Positions 1 through 5,815 of a DNA stretch of 9,857 nucleotides are shown in pieces. Position numbers and translations under genes: made by a program. A model generated the notes under the pieces. The model had not been told where the DNA came from. It searched no databases and worked only from the letters and a program-made list of their open reading frames with translations. Source of the DNA: JAKEGN01 sp964465665 (GTDB lineage: Bacteria; Pseudomonadota; Gammaproteobacteria; Steroidobacterales; Woeseiaceae); NCBI GenBank assembly GCA_964465665.1, contig CAYXKM010000288.1:1-9857 (forward strand), written 5' to 3'. Within the stretch, counting starts at the first letter, position 1. Every line of letters starts with the position of its first letter.

Positions 1-713
1 AGAGCCTCGTCGAGGTCCGCCTCCGATGTCCTGAGGTTGCGGCGGATTTCTGCGTACTGCTGGCTGGCAACGAGTTCCAGGTGGTTTTCCACCAGGCGTA
101 TCGCCGTTGCAAGTCCCGGTGTTGCCGGGTCCAGCTGTGCCAACTGCAGAACGATACATTCCGACAGTGATCGTGCGCCGACTCCGACAGGATCCATGCG
201 CTGGATCTTGCGCAGGGTTTCCTCGACCTCCTCGACTGTCACCCCGGCATCTTCCGCGATCCAGCTGCGAATTTCGTCCAGATCGGCCATCAGGTAGCCG
301 TCGTCGTTGATGGCGTCGATCAGCGCCTCACCGATGACCGACTCCCGGGGCGTGAAATTCTCCAGTTCCAGTTGCCATAACAGGTGTTCGTGGAGGGTTT
401 GTCCGCGCTCGTCAGGAAAATCATTATTGCCAATGACCTCGCCATTCCAGCCGCCGTCCTGTATTCGCTCCATGGAACTCGTCTGCCAGCTGTCCTCCGC
501 CTTGATGGTCTCGATTTCGGCAGTCGTGTCGGAGCTTGTGGTGGGAGCGCCCGGCAACTCCTCCATTTCGAGCATGATGTTTTCCTCGAGCGCCTCCTGA
601 ATCTGGGCGTTCAAGTCCAGCACCGGTAGCTGCAACAGGCGAATGGCCTGCTGCAGCTGCGGGGTCATAGTCAGTGATAGGCCGAGCTTCAGTTGCAACG
701 AGGGTTTAAGCAT
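1..713 (-). CDS. rpoN: RNA polymerase sigma-54 factor RpoN, N-terminal part (cut by window start)
   Basis: Reading the reverse strand from an ATG at 713 gives 237 codons with no stop before the window edge. Sigma-54 directs core RNA polymerase to -24/-12 promoters and needs enhancer-binding ATPases to open DNA. Residues 16-29 read MTPQLQQAIRLLQL, the glutamine- and leucine-rich Region I hallmark that contacts activators. Residues about 50-105 are acidic and less conserved, as in Region II. From about residue 106 (the stretch around GQTLHEHLLWQLEL) the sequence matches the core-binding Region III. The DNA-binding helix-turn-helix and RpoN box would lie beyond the window. The start is 55 nt after the lptB stop, the same lptB-rpoN adjacency as in E. 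coli and Pseudomonas. A weak GAGA precedes the ATG. The gene may be read through from the lpt operon, have its own promoter, or both. No frame disruption is seen. Confidence 0.96.
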   Translation of the reverse strand, partial: MLKPSLQLKLGLSLTMTPQLQQAIRLLQLPVLDLNAQIQEALEENIMLEMEELPGAPTTSSDTTAEIETIKAEDSWQTSSMERIQDGGWNGEVIGNNDFPDERGQTLHEHLLWQLELENFTPRESVIGEALIDAINDDGYLMADLDEIRSWIAEDAGVTVEEVEETLRKIQRMDPVGVGARSLSECIVLQLAQLDPATPGLATAIRLVENHLELVASQQYAEIRRNLRTSEADLDEA

Positions 714-768
714 CAATTGTCTCGCGGCGCGCCATTATCGAATGCAGTCGCTTGTTTTGCGGTCATTT

Positions 769-1533
769 TCAATGGCAACAGTCTTCTTGCGGATATGGAA
801 TTATGCTTAAGTGTTTGAACTCCTGTCCGCGATACACTTCGCGGACATGCTGATTGTTCAGGATCTCGTCCGGTGGACCCGACGCGATCAGGCTTCCGTC
901 ATTCAGTATATAGGCTCGTGAGCAGATTCCGAGGGTTTCCCGCACATTATGGTCAGTAATCAGGATGCCGATTTTGCGGTCGCATAAATGCCTGATTATG
1001 CGCTGAATATCCAATACTGAAATAGGGTCGACACCGGCAAACGGTTCATCCAGCAACACGAATCGCGGTTTGGCGGCCAACGCACGTGCGATCTCGACCC
1101 GACGTCTCTCGCCACCGGACAAACTGATGCCCAGACTGGTGCGCACGTGGCCGACGTGCAGCTCGTCGAGCAACTGGTCAAGTTCCTGCTCGCGGCCGGC
1201 ACGGTCGAGCTCAGCACGGTTCTCAAGGATTGCAAGGATGTTATTCTCGACCGTCAGCTTGCGGAACACCGACGCTTCCTGGGGGAGGTAGCCCAGCCCC
1301 ATTCTCGCGCGGCGGTGCATCGGGAACGCCGTGAGATCCTGGCCATCGAGGAGAATGCGGCCGCGGTCACAAGGTATCAAGCCTACGATCATGTAGAAAG
1401 CGGTCGTCTTCCCGGCGCCGTTCGGGCCAAGCAGTCCGACGACTTCACCGCTGTTGATTTCCAGCGAGATGCTCTTGACGACTTCACGAAACTTGTAGCG
1501 TTTGGCTATATCCTGGACGCTGAGTATGCTCAT
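769..1533 (-). CDS. lptB: LPS export ABC transporter ATP-binding protein LptB
   Basis: This is the cytoplasmic ATPase of the LptB2FG complex, which extracts LPS from the inner membrane and pushes it along the LptC-LptA bridge. All ABC motifs are visible in the 254 residues: Walker A GPNGAGKTT at 36-44, Q-loop glutamine Q85 in GYLPQEAS, signature LSGGERRRVEIARAL at 138-152, Walker B FVLLDEP at 158-164 with catalytic E163, D-loop GVDP at 167-170, and switch histidine H195 in ITDHNVRET. The closeness to E. coli LptB across these motifs separates it from other ABC ATPases. The ATG overlaps the lptA stop by 4 nt (ATGA), implying coupled translation. The protein is about 13 residues longer than the 241-residue E. 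coli protein; the extra C-terminal stretch (242-254) ends in Cys-Cys-His. The partner permeases LptF and LptG are not in the window; they usually sit elsewhere. Confidence 0.97.
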   Translation of the reverse strand: MSILSVQDIAKRYKFREVVKSISLEINSGEVVGLLGPNGAGKTTAFYMIVGLIPCDRGRILLDGQDLTAFPMHRRARMGLGYLPQEASVFRKLTVENNILAILENRAELDRAGREQELDQLLDELHVGHVRTSLGISLSGGERRRVEIARALAAKPRFVLLDEPFAGVDPISVLDIQRIIRHLCDRKIGILITDHNVRETLGICSRAYILNDGSLIASGPPDEILNNQHVREVYRGQEFKHLSIIPYPQEDCCH

Positions 1534-2321
1534 GGGGTGTCGCTGGTCGCAACGTCATCGCCGGGCAGCTCGCGATCGGAAGGAGCGTCAGAAGGAGCGT
1601 CGTCGGCAGGCGGATCGGGTATCTCGCTTCCGCCGGTCGCATCGGGATTCTCGTCGATTTCAGGAGTCTCGGGCAGCTCACTGCCGTCGGACGATTCCTC
1701 GTCATCCTTTGGCGTGTAGGTAATCGTTACCCTGCGCCCGACATCTCCACCGGACTGCGCTTTGATACGCTGTTCGGCGATGTTATAGACCAGAAATTCA
1801 CTCGTGATCTTGTTGCCGCCTTCCGAAATGATCGCGTTGCCGGAAAACTCGATCGATCCGGCGATGAAGTCGTAGGCCAGTCGCGAGGCCTGCGCTACGG
1901 TCTGTTCTTCGCTGTCCTCCCGTCGTGTCTCGAAGGTCGCCGGAGATCCCGTTATTGTCGCCCGCCGCAGCTGATGGCCGGAAAACTTCAGATCTGCCGT
2001 TTCACATTCGATATGGCCGTTCTCTGTATCAATGACCACATTGCCGCTGAATTGCCAGATGCTGTCTTCGAAATCGAGCTTACTGGCGCGCCCCTCATCT
2101 GCCACGATTCCGATGTTGCCCTGGGTCAGCTTCAGGCCCCGAAACATCAACATTGAACTTTTGCCGTCGTAATCCGTCGAGTCGGCATCAAGTGAAATTG
2201 GCAGGCGCAGGTCACTGGTCTGTGCCAGCAGGGCCGGCGAGAGCAATATGGCACCCAGCGCGGTAAGTGCACACGCAACGCATATACTTGTCGGGCCGGG
2301 TCGGCGATCAGGTGCGGACAT
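1530..2321 (-). CDS. lptA: Periplasmic LPS bridge protein LptA with an unusual acidic C-terminal tail
   Basis: LptA polymerises through the periplasm and carries LPS between LptC and LptD. The 263-residue product has a signal peptide: basic start, hydrophobic stretch about residues 15-32, likely cleavage after the ALLAQ region near 33-34. The mature OstA/LptA beta-jellyroll domain runs from about 38 to 203, with typical repeats such as FSGNVVIDTENG (91-102) and FSGNAIISEGGN (159-170) and the closing strand RRVTITYTP (196-204). E. coli LptA is about 185 residues. The excess here is residues 205-263, which contain 21 Asp/Glu, 10 Pro and only two basic residues (K205, R250), and look disordered. 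The gene lies between lptC (stop and start share one base, TGATG) and lptB (4-nt overlap). Family and context make the assignment firm; the role of the tail is unknown. Confidence 0.94.
   Translation of the reverse strand: MSAPDRRPGPTSICVACALTALGAILLSPALLAQTSDLRLPISLDADSTDYDGKSSMLMFRGLKLTQGNIGIVADEGRASKLDFEDSIWQFSGNVVIDTENGHIECETADLKFSGHQLRRATITGSPATFETRREDSEEQTVAQASRLAYDFIAGSIEFSGNAIISEGGNKITSEFLVYNIAEQRIKAQSGGDVGRRVTITYTPKDDEESSDGSELPETPEIDENPDATGGSEIPDPPADDAPSDAPSDRELPGDDVATSDTP
1579..1602 (-). repeat. Two tandem 12-bp units inside the lptA tail
   Basis: On the plus strand GAAGGAGCGTCA (1579-1590) is followed directly by GAAGGAGCGTCG (1591-1602), identical in 11 of 12 bases. On the coding strand the units encode the repeated peptide D-A-P-S-D-A-P-S (residues 241-248) in the acidic tail of LptA. 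The unit is a multiple of three, so gain or loss of copies would change tail length without shifting frame. Two copies is a short array and may simply be one recent duplication. Confidence 0.7.
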
Positions 2322-2878
2322 CAGGGAACGAATTTTCCACTCACGTTAGACTCGAGGCGAAGCCGGTTTTCCTGCAGCAATGCTAGCATGCCGGTTGCCG
2401 TGAGGCTCCGCGATCCGATACGGATCTGCACCCTGTCGTCGGTTCGTGCGACATAGGTATCCGGCTCGAACTCAAGATACTGTGTTCGGATCTCGGTGAC
2501 GTCACCCGAGAAGCCCTCGTTACTCACAGCCATGACATTGCCGGTCAATGTTACCGTCTTCTGGTCTTCCGCGATCGATGCATTGTCGGCGACGAGCGTC
2601 CATGGAACGTTCGACAGCGAAGCATAGTGAATGTTGACATTCTGGAACTCGATTTCAGAAGGGCTGCGTTGTTCGGCATACTCGGCCTCAATCCGGTACA
2701 GCAGGGCACCACTGTCGTCGGTGCCAAGGACACTTGCCGCGCGCAGGTAGAATCCGTCGTGCTTCACGTCACCGGCCGCCTGCAGCTCCGACTGCTGCGA
2801 AAGCGATTGCGAAAGATACCAGCTGCCGATAGCAGCGGTCAGCAACAAAGTAAGGCCGAGTATGCGTCGCAGGTTCAT
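2321..2878 (-). CDS. lptC: LPS export inner-membrane protein LptC
   Basis: LptC is a bitopic inner-membrane protein that receives LPS from LptB2FG and hands it to LptA. The 185-residue product has one N-terminal membrane anchor (about residues 5-23, preceded by Arg-Arg) and a periplasmic beta-jellyroll domain (about 40-185) with DGFYLRAASVLGTDDSGALL and a later GNVMAVSNEGFSG segment typical of the family. Length fits the 191-residue E. coli protein. Overall LptC sequence is poorly conserved, so the call rests on the anchor, the domain pattern and its place between kdsC and lptA. Its ATG overlaps the kdsC stop by 4 nt (ATGA), and its TGA shares one base with the lptA ATG. No anomalies are seen. 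Confidence 0.94.
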   Translation of the reverse strand: MNLRRILGLTLLLTAAIGSWYLSQSLSQQSELQAAGDVKHDGFYLRAASVLGTDDSGALLYRIEAEYAEQRSPSEIEFQNVNIHYASLSNVPWTLVADNASIAEDQKTVTLTGNVMAVSNEGFSGDVTEIRTQYLEFEPDTYVARTDDRVQIRIGSRSLTATGMLALLQENRLRLESNVSGKFVP

Positions 2879-3384
2879 TTGCCGCCGGCTGCTTCGAGTA
2901 TCATGTCACAAACCTCGCGTACTGCCCCGTATCCGCCCGTGGCTGTCGTCGTGTAGTCGCACTCCCTGCGGACTTCTGCAACACCATTGGGGACAGCTAC
3001 CGAAAACCCTACCTGCCGCAGCAGAGGCAGGTCCGGCAGGTCATCGCCAACGTAGGCGCATTCCGATTTGTCAATGCCAAGGGCGGAGCACAATTGCTCG
3101 AACGCCTCGATTTTGTCTGCGCAACCCAGAATGACATGCGTTACACCGAGTTCCTGCATGCGAAGCTCAACGGCGCGGGAACTCCGACCGCTGACTACGG
3201 CAACCTCGATTCCCGCCTTGAGCATTCGTCTGATTCCGAAACCGTCCTGCGTGCAGAAGGCTTTGCTCTCGATGCCGACGTCCGAAAGATAGAAGCGCCC
3301 ATCTGTCAATACTCCATCCACGTCGAACGCAACCAGCCGTATTGCTGACAGGCGCCGGGACGATTTCACTTTCGATGAGCTCAC
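2875..3384 (-). CDS. kdsC: 3-deoxy-D-manno-octulosonate 8-phosphate phosphatase KdsC
   Basis: KdsC is a cytoplasmic HAD-superfamily phosphatase that converts Kdo 8-phosphate to Kdo, the first core sugar of LPS. The four HAD motifs are present in the 169 residues: motif I DVDGVLTDG with D21 (nucleophile) and D23, motif II serine S65 in VVSGR, motif III lysine K91, and motif IV YVGDDLPD with D114/D115. The small capless C0 architecture and the closing AGGxGAVREVCD stretch match KdsC. The start is GTG at 3382-3384, overlapping the kdsD stop by 4 nt (GTGA), with GGAG centred about 7 nt upstream; the next in-frame Met is residue 54, inside the catalytic domain, so the GTG is secure. The protein stops about eight residues earlier than E. 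coli KdsC (188 aa), just after E-A-A-G-G-K, so most of the mobile C-terminal tail is missing. Confidence 0.96.
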   Translation of the reverse strand: MSSSKVKSSRRLSAIRLVAFDVDGVLTDGRFYLSDVGIESKAFCTQDGFGIRRMLKAGIEVAVVSGRSSRAVELRMQELGVTHVILGCADKIEAFEQLCSALGIDKSECAYVGDDLPDLPLLRQVGFSVAVPNGVAEVRRECDYTTTATGGYGAVREVCDMILEAAGGK

Positions 3385-4364
3385 ATCACTCCGGCGCGGA
3401 ACAGGTCGTGAACGTTGAGCGCGCCAATGAGGTGCCCGCGTTCGTCCACGACCAGCAAGGCCGTAATCTTGTTTTCTTCCATGGTATGAACCGCGGCTGC
3501 CGCCATGGTATCGGGACTGGTGACTATGCCGCCACGGTGCATTACGGACTCCATGATGGTCGTGTGTATGTCGATCCCCGTATCCAGTGCACGCCGCAGG
3601 TCGCCGTCAGTGAATACTCCGACCAGTTTGCCTTTGGCGTCGACCACGCCGGTCATGCCGAGGCCCTTGCGTGTCATTTCCATCAGGCCGTCGCTCAGAC
3701 TGACCCGTTCTCCGACTACCGGTATTTCCCTGCCGGTATGCATGACATCTTCGACACGCAGCAGCAATTTCTTACCGAGGCTGCCACTCGGATGCGACAA
3801 AGCAAAATCCTCGGCCGTGAACCCGCGCGATTCAAGCAGGGCGACCGCAAGCGCGTCGCCCATTGCAAGTGTGGCAGTAGTGCTTGCCGTGGGTGCCAGG
3901 TTCAGCGGGCAGGCCTCCTCACTGACGCTGACATCAAGATGCACATCCGCTGCGCGCGCAAGTGTCGAGTCCTTGCGGCCGGTCATCGACAATAACTTTG
4001 CGCCCATTCTTTTGACCAACGGCAGGATGGTAATGATTTCCTGGGTCTCTCCGGAGTACGACACGGCCAAAAGGAGGTCCTGCCTGGTAATCATGCCAAG
4101 ATCGCCGTGGCTTGCTTCAGCAGGGTGCATGAAAAAGGACGGCGTTCCGGTGCTGGCAAGTGTAGCGGCGATCTTTCCGCCGATATGGCCGGACTTGCCC
4201 ATGCCGGTTACGACAACTCTTCCCTCGGTCCGCAGGCACAGTGCGCAAGCCCGTGCAAATGATTGATCGAGCCGCGATTTGATGCCGTCGACTGCACGTG
4301 CCTCGATATCCAGCACACGCCCGGCCAGCCTGACGAGTTCATCCGATGTAAGGTCTTTTGCCAA
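3381..4364 (-). CDS. kdsD: Arabinose 5-phosphate isomerase KdsD, TTG start
   Basis: KdsD interconverts ribulose 5-phosphate and arabinose 5-phosphate, the first step towards Kdo. The 327-residue product has an N-terminal SIS sugar-isomerase domain (about 35-180) with TGMGKSGHIGGK (53-64), HPAEASHGDLGM (80-91) and SYSGET (102-107). Two CBS domains follow (about 207-265 and 270-327) with TRKGLGM and VFTDGDLRRALD segments as in E. coli KdsD (328 aa). The start is TTG at 4362-4364: an in-frame TAG lies only four codons upstream, GGAGG sits 4 nt before the TTG, and the first internal Met (55) is inside the active-site loop. The gene lies 33 nt after the yrbG stop and overlaps kdsC by 4 nt. GutQ-type paralogues have the same fold, but the kdsC-lptCAB context supports KdsD. 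Confidence 0.96.
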   Translation of the reverse strand: MAKDLTSDELVRLAGRVLDIEARAVDGIKSRLDQSFARACALCLRTEGRVVVTGMGKSGHIGGKIAATLASTGTPSFFMHPAEASHGDLGMITRQDLLLAVSYSGETQEIITILPLVKRMGAKLLSMTGRKDSTLARAADVHLDVSVSEEACPLNLAPTASTTATLAMGDALAVALLESRGFTAEDFALSHPSGSLGKKLLLRVEDVMHTGREIPVVGERVSLSDGLMEMTRKGLGMTGVVDAKGKLVGVFTDGDLRRALDTGIDIHTTIMESVMHRGGIVTSPDTMAAAAVHTMEENKITALLVVDERGHLIGALNVHDLFRAGVM

Positions 4365-4368
4365 TTCG

Positions 4369-4373
4369 CCTCC
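4369..4373 (-). promoter_or_regulatory. Strong ribosome binding site that fixes the kdsD TTG start
   Basis: The reverse strand reads GGAGG, then CGAA, then TTG. This near-perfect anti-16S match at normal spacing, with a stop codon just upstream and no ATG before residue 55, decides the start of kdsD. Confidence 0.85.
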
Positions 4374-4397
4374 AGGCTAGGGATCTCCTGCCCGATT

Positions 4398-5363
4398 CTA
4401 AACTTTTTGCATCACGATATAAGCGATATAGGCAAAATATGATGTGGCCAGCACAAGGCCCTCGGGACGCTTTATCCGGCCTCTGCCTTCGGTCTCGTAG
4501 GTCAATGCAAACAAGGCCAACGTAAATGCCACCATCACGAAAATATGCAGAGACAGGACTGAGGGATGCAGCATTGCCGGGGCGATGGATGCAGCGATAC
4601 CAACGACGGCCAGCAGGTTGAAGATGTTGGAGCCGACAATATTGCCTATCGCGAGGTCGTATTCTCTTTTCAGCGCACTGACTACGGTAACCGCAAATTC
4701 CGGCAGGCTGGTGCCAATGGCAACCAGCGTAATCCCGATGACGATTTCACTGACACCCAAAGAACGAGCGATTTCCACCGACCCGTCGACCAAAAGTTGC
4801 GCACCGAACATTAATGCTGCCAGGCCAACTGCAAGCCAGAGCATGGCCACAGGCATCCGGACGCCAACTGGCAACTCCGCCTCGAACTCTGTTTTCATGG
4901 GGTCATTTGCGGCCGAGCGCAAGCTCAACCGGGTCAGCCAGAACGTGACCACGACGAGACTTGTGAGCAGCACGAATCCGTCAACACGGCTGAGATAAGA
5001 GTCCAGGAACAACGATACAGTCAGCAATGACACGGCGAGCAGAGCGGGCATCTCCCGCGTCAGAGTCGCAGACTTGAGTTCGATAGGGCGTATGACGGCG
5101 ACAACGCCGAGTACCAGACCGATGTTGGCAATATTCGAACCGATGGCGTTGCCGACCGCCAGATCCGATTCCCCGCGCAAGCCTGCGACAACGGATACAA
5201 GAACTTCAGGTGCGGACGTCGCAAATGCAACAATGGTGAGGCCGATAAGCAATGAGGGCACGCCGAGGTTGCGCGCCGTCGCAGCGGCACCCAATACGAA
5301 CCGGTTCGCGCCCCAGATCAACAGGCCAAGGCCGACGATAACTTCAACAATATGGCCAAGCAT
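4398..5363 (-). CDS. yrbG: CaCA-family calcium/sodium antiporter (YrbG-like)
   Basis: This is an inner-membrane cation exchanger of the Ca2+:cation antiporter family, 321 residues with two inverted halves. The first alpha repeat is at about 41-86: GLTIVAFATSAPEVLVS with the ion-binding E53, then GNAIGSNIANIGLVLG. The second is at about 210-255: GITLVAIGTSLPEFAVT with E222, then GNIVGSNIFNLLAVVG. A charged, likely cytoplasmic loop (about 150-170) separates the halves, and about ten membrane segments are visible. E. coli YrbG occupies the same place beside kdsD, so this is probably its orthologue; the transported ions have not been settled by sequence. The ATG at 5361-5363 has no clear Shine-Dalgarno sequence. 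It is the first gene of the minus-strand block, 33 nt ahead of kdsD, so it may be cotranscribed with the Kdo and lpt genes. Confidence 0.93.
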   Translation of the reverse strand: MLGHIVEVIVGLGLLIWGANRFVLGAAATARNLGVPSLLIGLTIVAFATSAPEVLVSVVAGLRGESDLAVGNAIGSNIANIGLVLGVVAVIRPIELKSATLTREMPALLAVSLLTVSLFLDSYLSRVDGFVLLTSLVVVTFWLTRLSLRSAANDPMKTEFEAELPVGVRMPVAMLWLAVGLAALMFGAQLLVDGSVEIARSLGVSEIVIGITLVAIGTSLPEFAVTVVSALKREYDLAIGNIVGSNIFNLLAVVGIAASIAPAMLHPSVLSLHIFVMVAFTLALFALTYETEGRGRIKRPEGLVLATSYFAYIAYIVMQKV

Positions 5364-5443
5364 ACGATGCGACTGAATCTGGAGCCCCGGGGAAAGATTG
5401 TGCCTGTGCGGCGTAAGAGAACTTTTTGTCGATTGATATGCGA

Positions 5444-5473
5444 TTTATGCGTGATTTCTGCACAGGATGTCAA
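5444..5473 (-). promoter_or_regulatory. Candidate sigma-70 promoter for the yrbG-kdsD-lpt operon
   Basis: The reverse strand carries a perfect -35 hexamer TTGACA (5473-5468), an 18-nt spacer, and CATAAA (5449-5444), which matches the -10 consensus at four of six bases. Transcription would begin about 75 nt before the yrbG ATG. It is the best promoter-like pair I found in the 190-nt divergent gap. The weak -10 and long spacer keep confidence moderate. Confidence 0.45.
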
Positions 5474-5519
5474 TGAAACCCGATCGGACAGGCGGAAGTG
5501 ACGAGACGGCATTTGCTAC

Positions 5520-5548
5520 ACTTCGCCGGCGGACAAAGCCGCCGAGGT
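5520..5548 (+). promoter_or_regulatory. Hairpin abutting the ibaG Shine-Dalgarno sequence
   Basis: CGGCGG (5527-5532) and CCGCCG (5539-5544) form a perfect 6-bp GC stem with a 6-nt loop. Bases 5520-5523 (ACTT) can pair further with 5545-5548 (AGGT, one G-U pair) across a small internal loop. The 3' arm takes in most or all of the GAGG (5544-5547) that lies 6 nt before the ibaG ATG. If the transcript starts upstream of it, this structure could limit ibaG translation. Whether it forms in the cell is inference. Confidence 0.4.
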
Positions 5549-5553
5549 GCAAA

Positions 5554-5808
5554 ATGGAACCGGAAGAGGTAAGCAAGCTGATTCAGCAAGGACTTCCGCA
5601 TGCTCGCGTGCAGGTGACGAGCGATGACAACACGCATTACGCGGCCGTTGTAGTTGCCGACCTTTTCGCCGGCAAGCAGCTGCTCGCACGGCACCGGATC
5701 GTATATGGATGCCTGGGCGAGCGGATCGGACGGGAAATACACGCGATGGCGATTCGAGCGTACACGCCGGAAGAATGGCGCGACCTGGAATTGGCCGGAA
5801 AGGTCTGA
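5554..5808 (+). CDS. ibaG: BolA-family protein IbaG
   Basis: This 84-residue BolA/IbaG protein matches the length of E. coli IbaG (YrbA). BolA-family proteins are cytoplasmic and pair with monothiol glutaredoxins to handle Fe-S clusters; IbaG is linked to acid stress and envelope phenotypes in E. coli. Visible family features are the central THYAAVVVADLF strand-helix region, RHRIVYGCLG, and the C-terminal EIHAMAIRAYTPEEW block, where the conserved His of the helix-turn-helix-like part sits. The ATG at 5554 is preferred over earlier in-frame starts (open from 5467) because GAGG at 5544-5547 is well placed and the homologous protein begins here. It ends 7 nt before murA, as in the conserved ibaG-murA pair. 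The usual mla genes are not upstream; a divergent yrbG is instead. Confidence 0.93.
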   Translation: MEPEEVSKLIQQGLPHARVQVTSDDNTHYAAVVVADLFAGKQLLARHRIVYGCLGERIGREIHAMAIRAYTPEEWRDLELAGKV

Positions 5809-5815
5809 GAGCCAA

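Noticed and set aside
1147..1719. Plus-strand open frame of about 190 codons opposite lptB and the end of lptA
   Set aside because: It is antisense to well-conserved LptB. Its Ser-rich end is only the complement of the repetitive LptA tail.
3342..3995. Plus-strand open frame of about 217 codons opposite kdsD
   Set aside because: KdsD on the other strand has complete SIS and CBS domains and an operon position. The opposite frame has no recognisable motif and is best explained as a shadow.
5385..5392. Perfect 8-bp palindrome CCCCGGGG upstream of yrbG
   Set aside because: It is too short and too GC-simple to call a regulator site, and it has no loop to form a useful RNA hairpin.
5403..5466. 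Inverted repeat CCTGTGC (5403-5409) and GCACAGG (5460-5466) in the yrbG-ibaG gap
   Set aside because: A 7-bp inverted match separated by 50 nt is about what chance gives in a stretch this long, and no known operator pattern fits.
5467..5553. Earlier in-frame start that would lengthen IbaG by 29 residues
   Set aside because: The extra residues do not resemble the family, the ATG at 5554 has a proper GAGG, and the resulting 84 residues equal the E. coli length.
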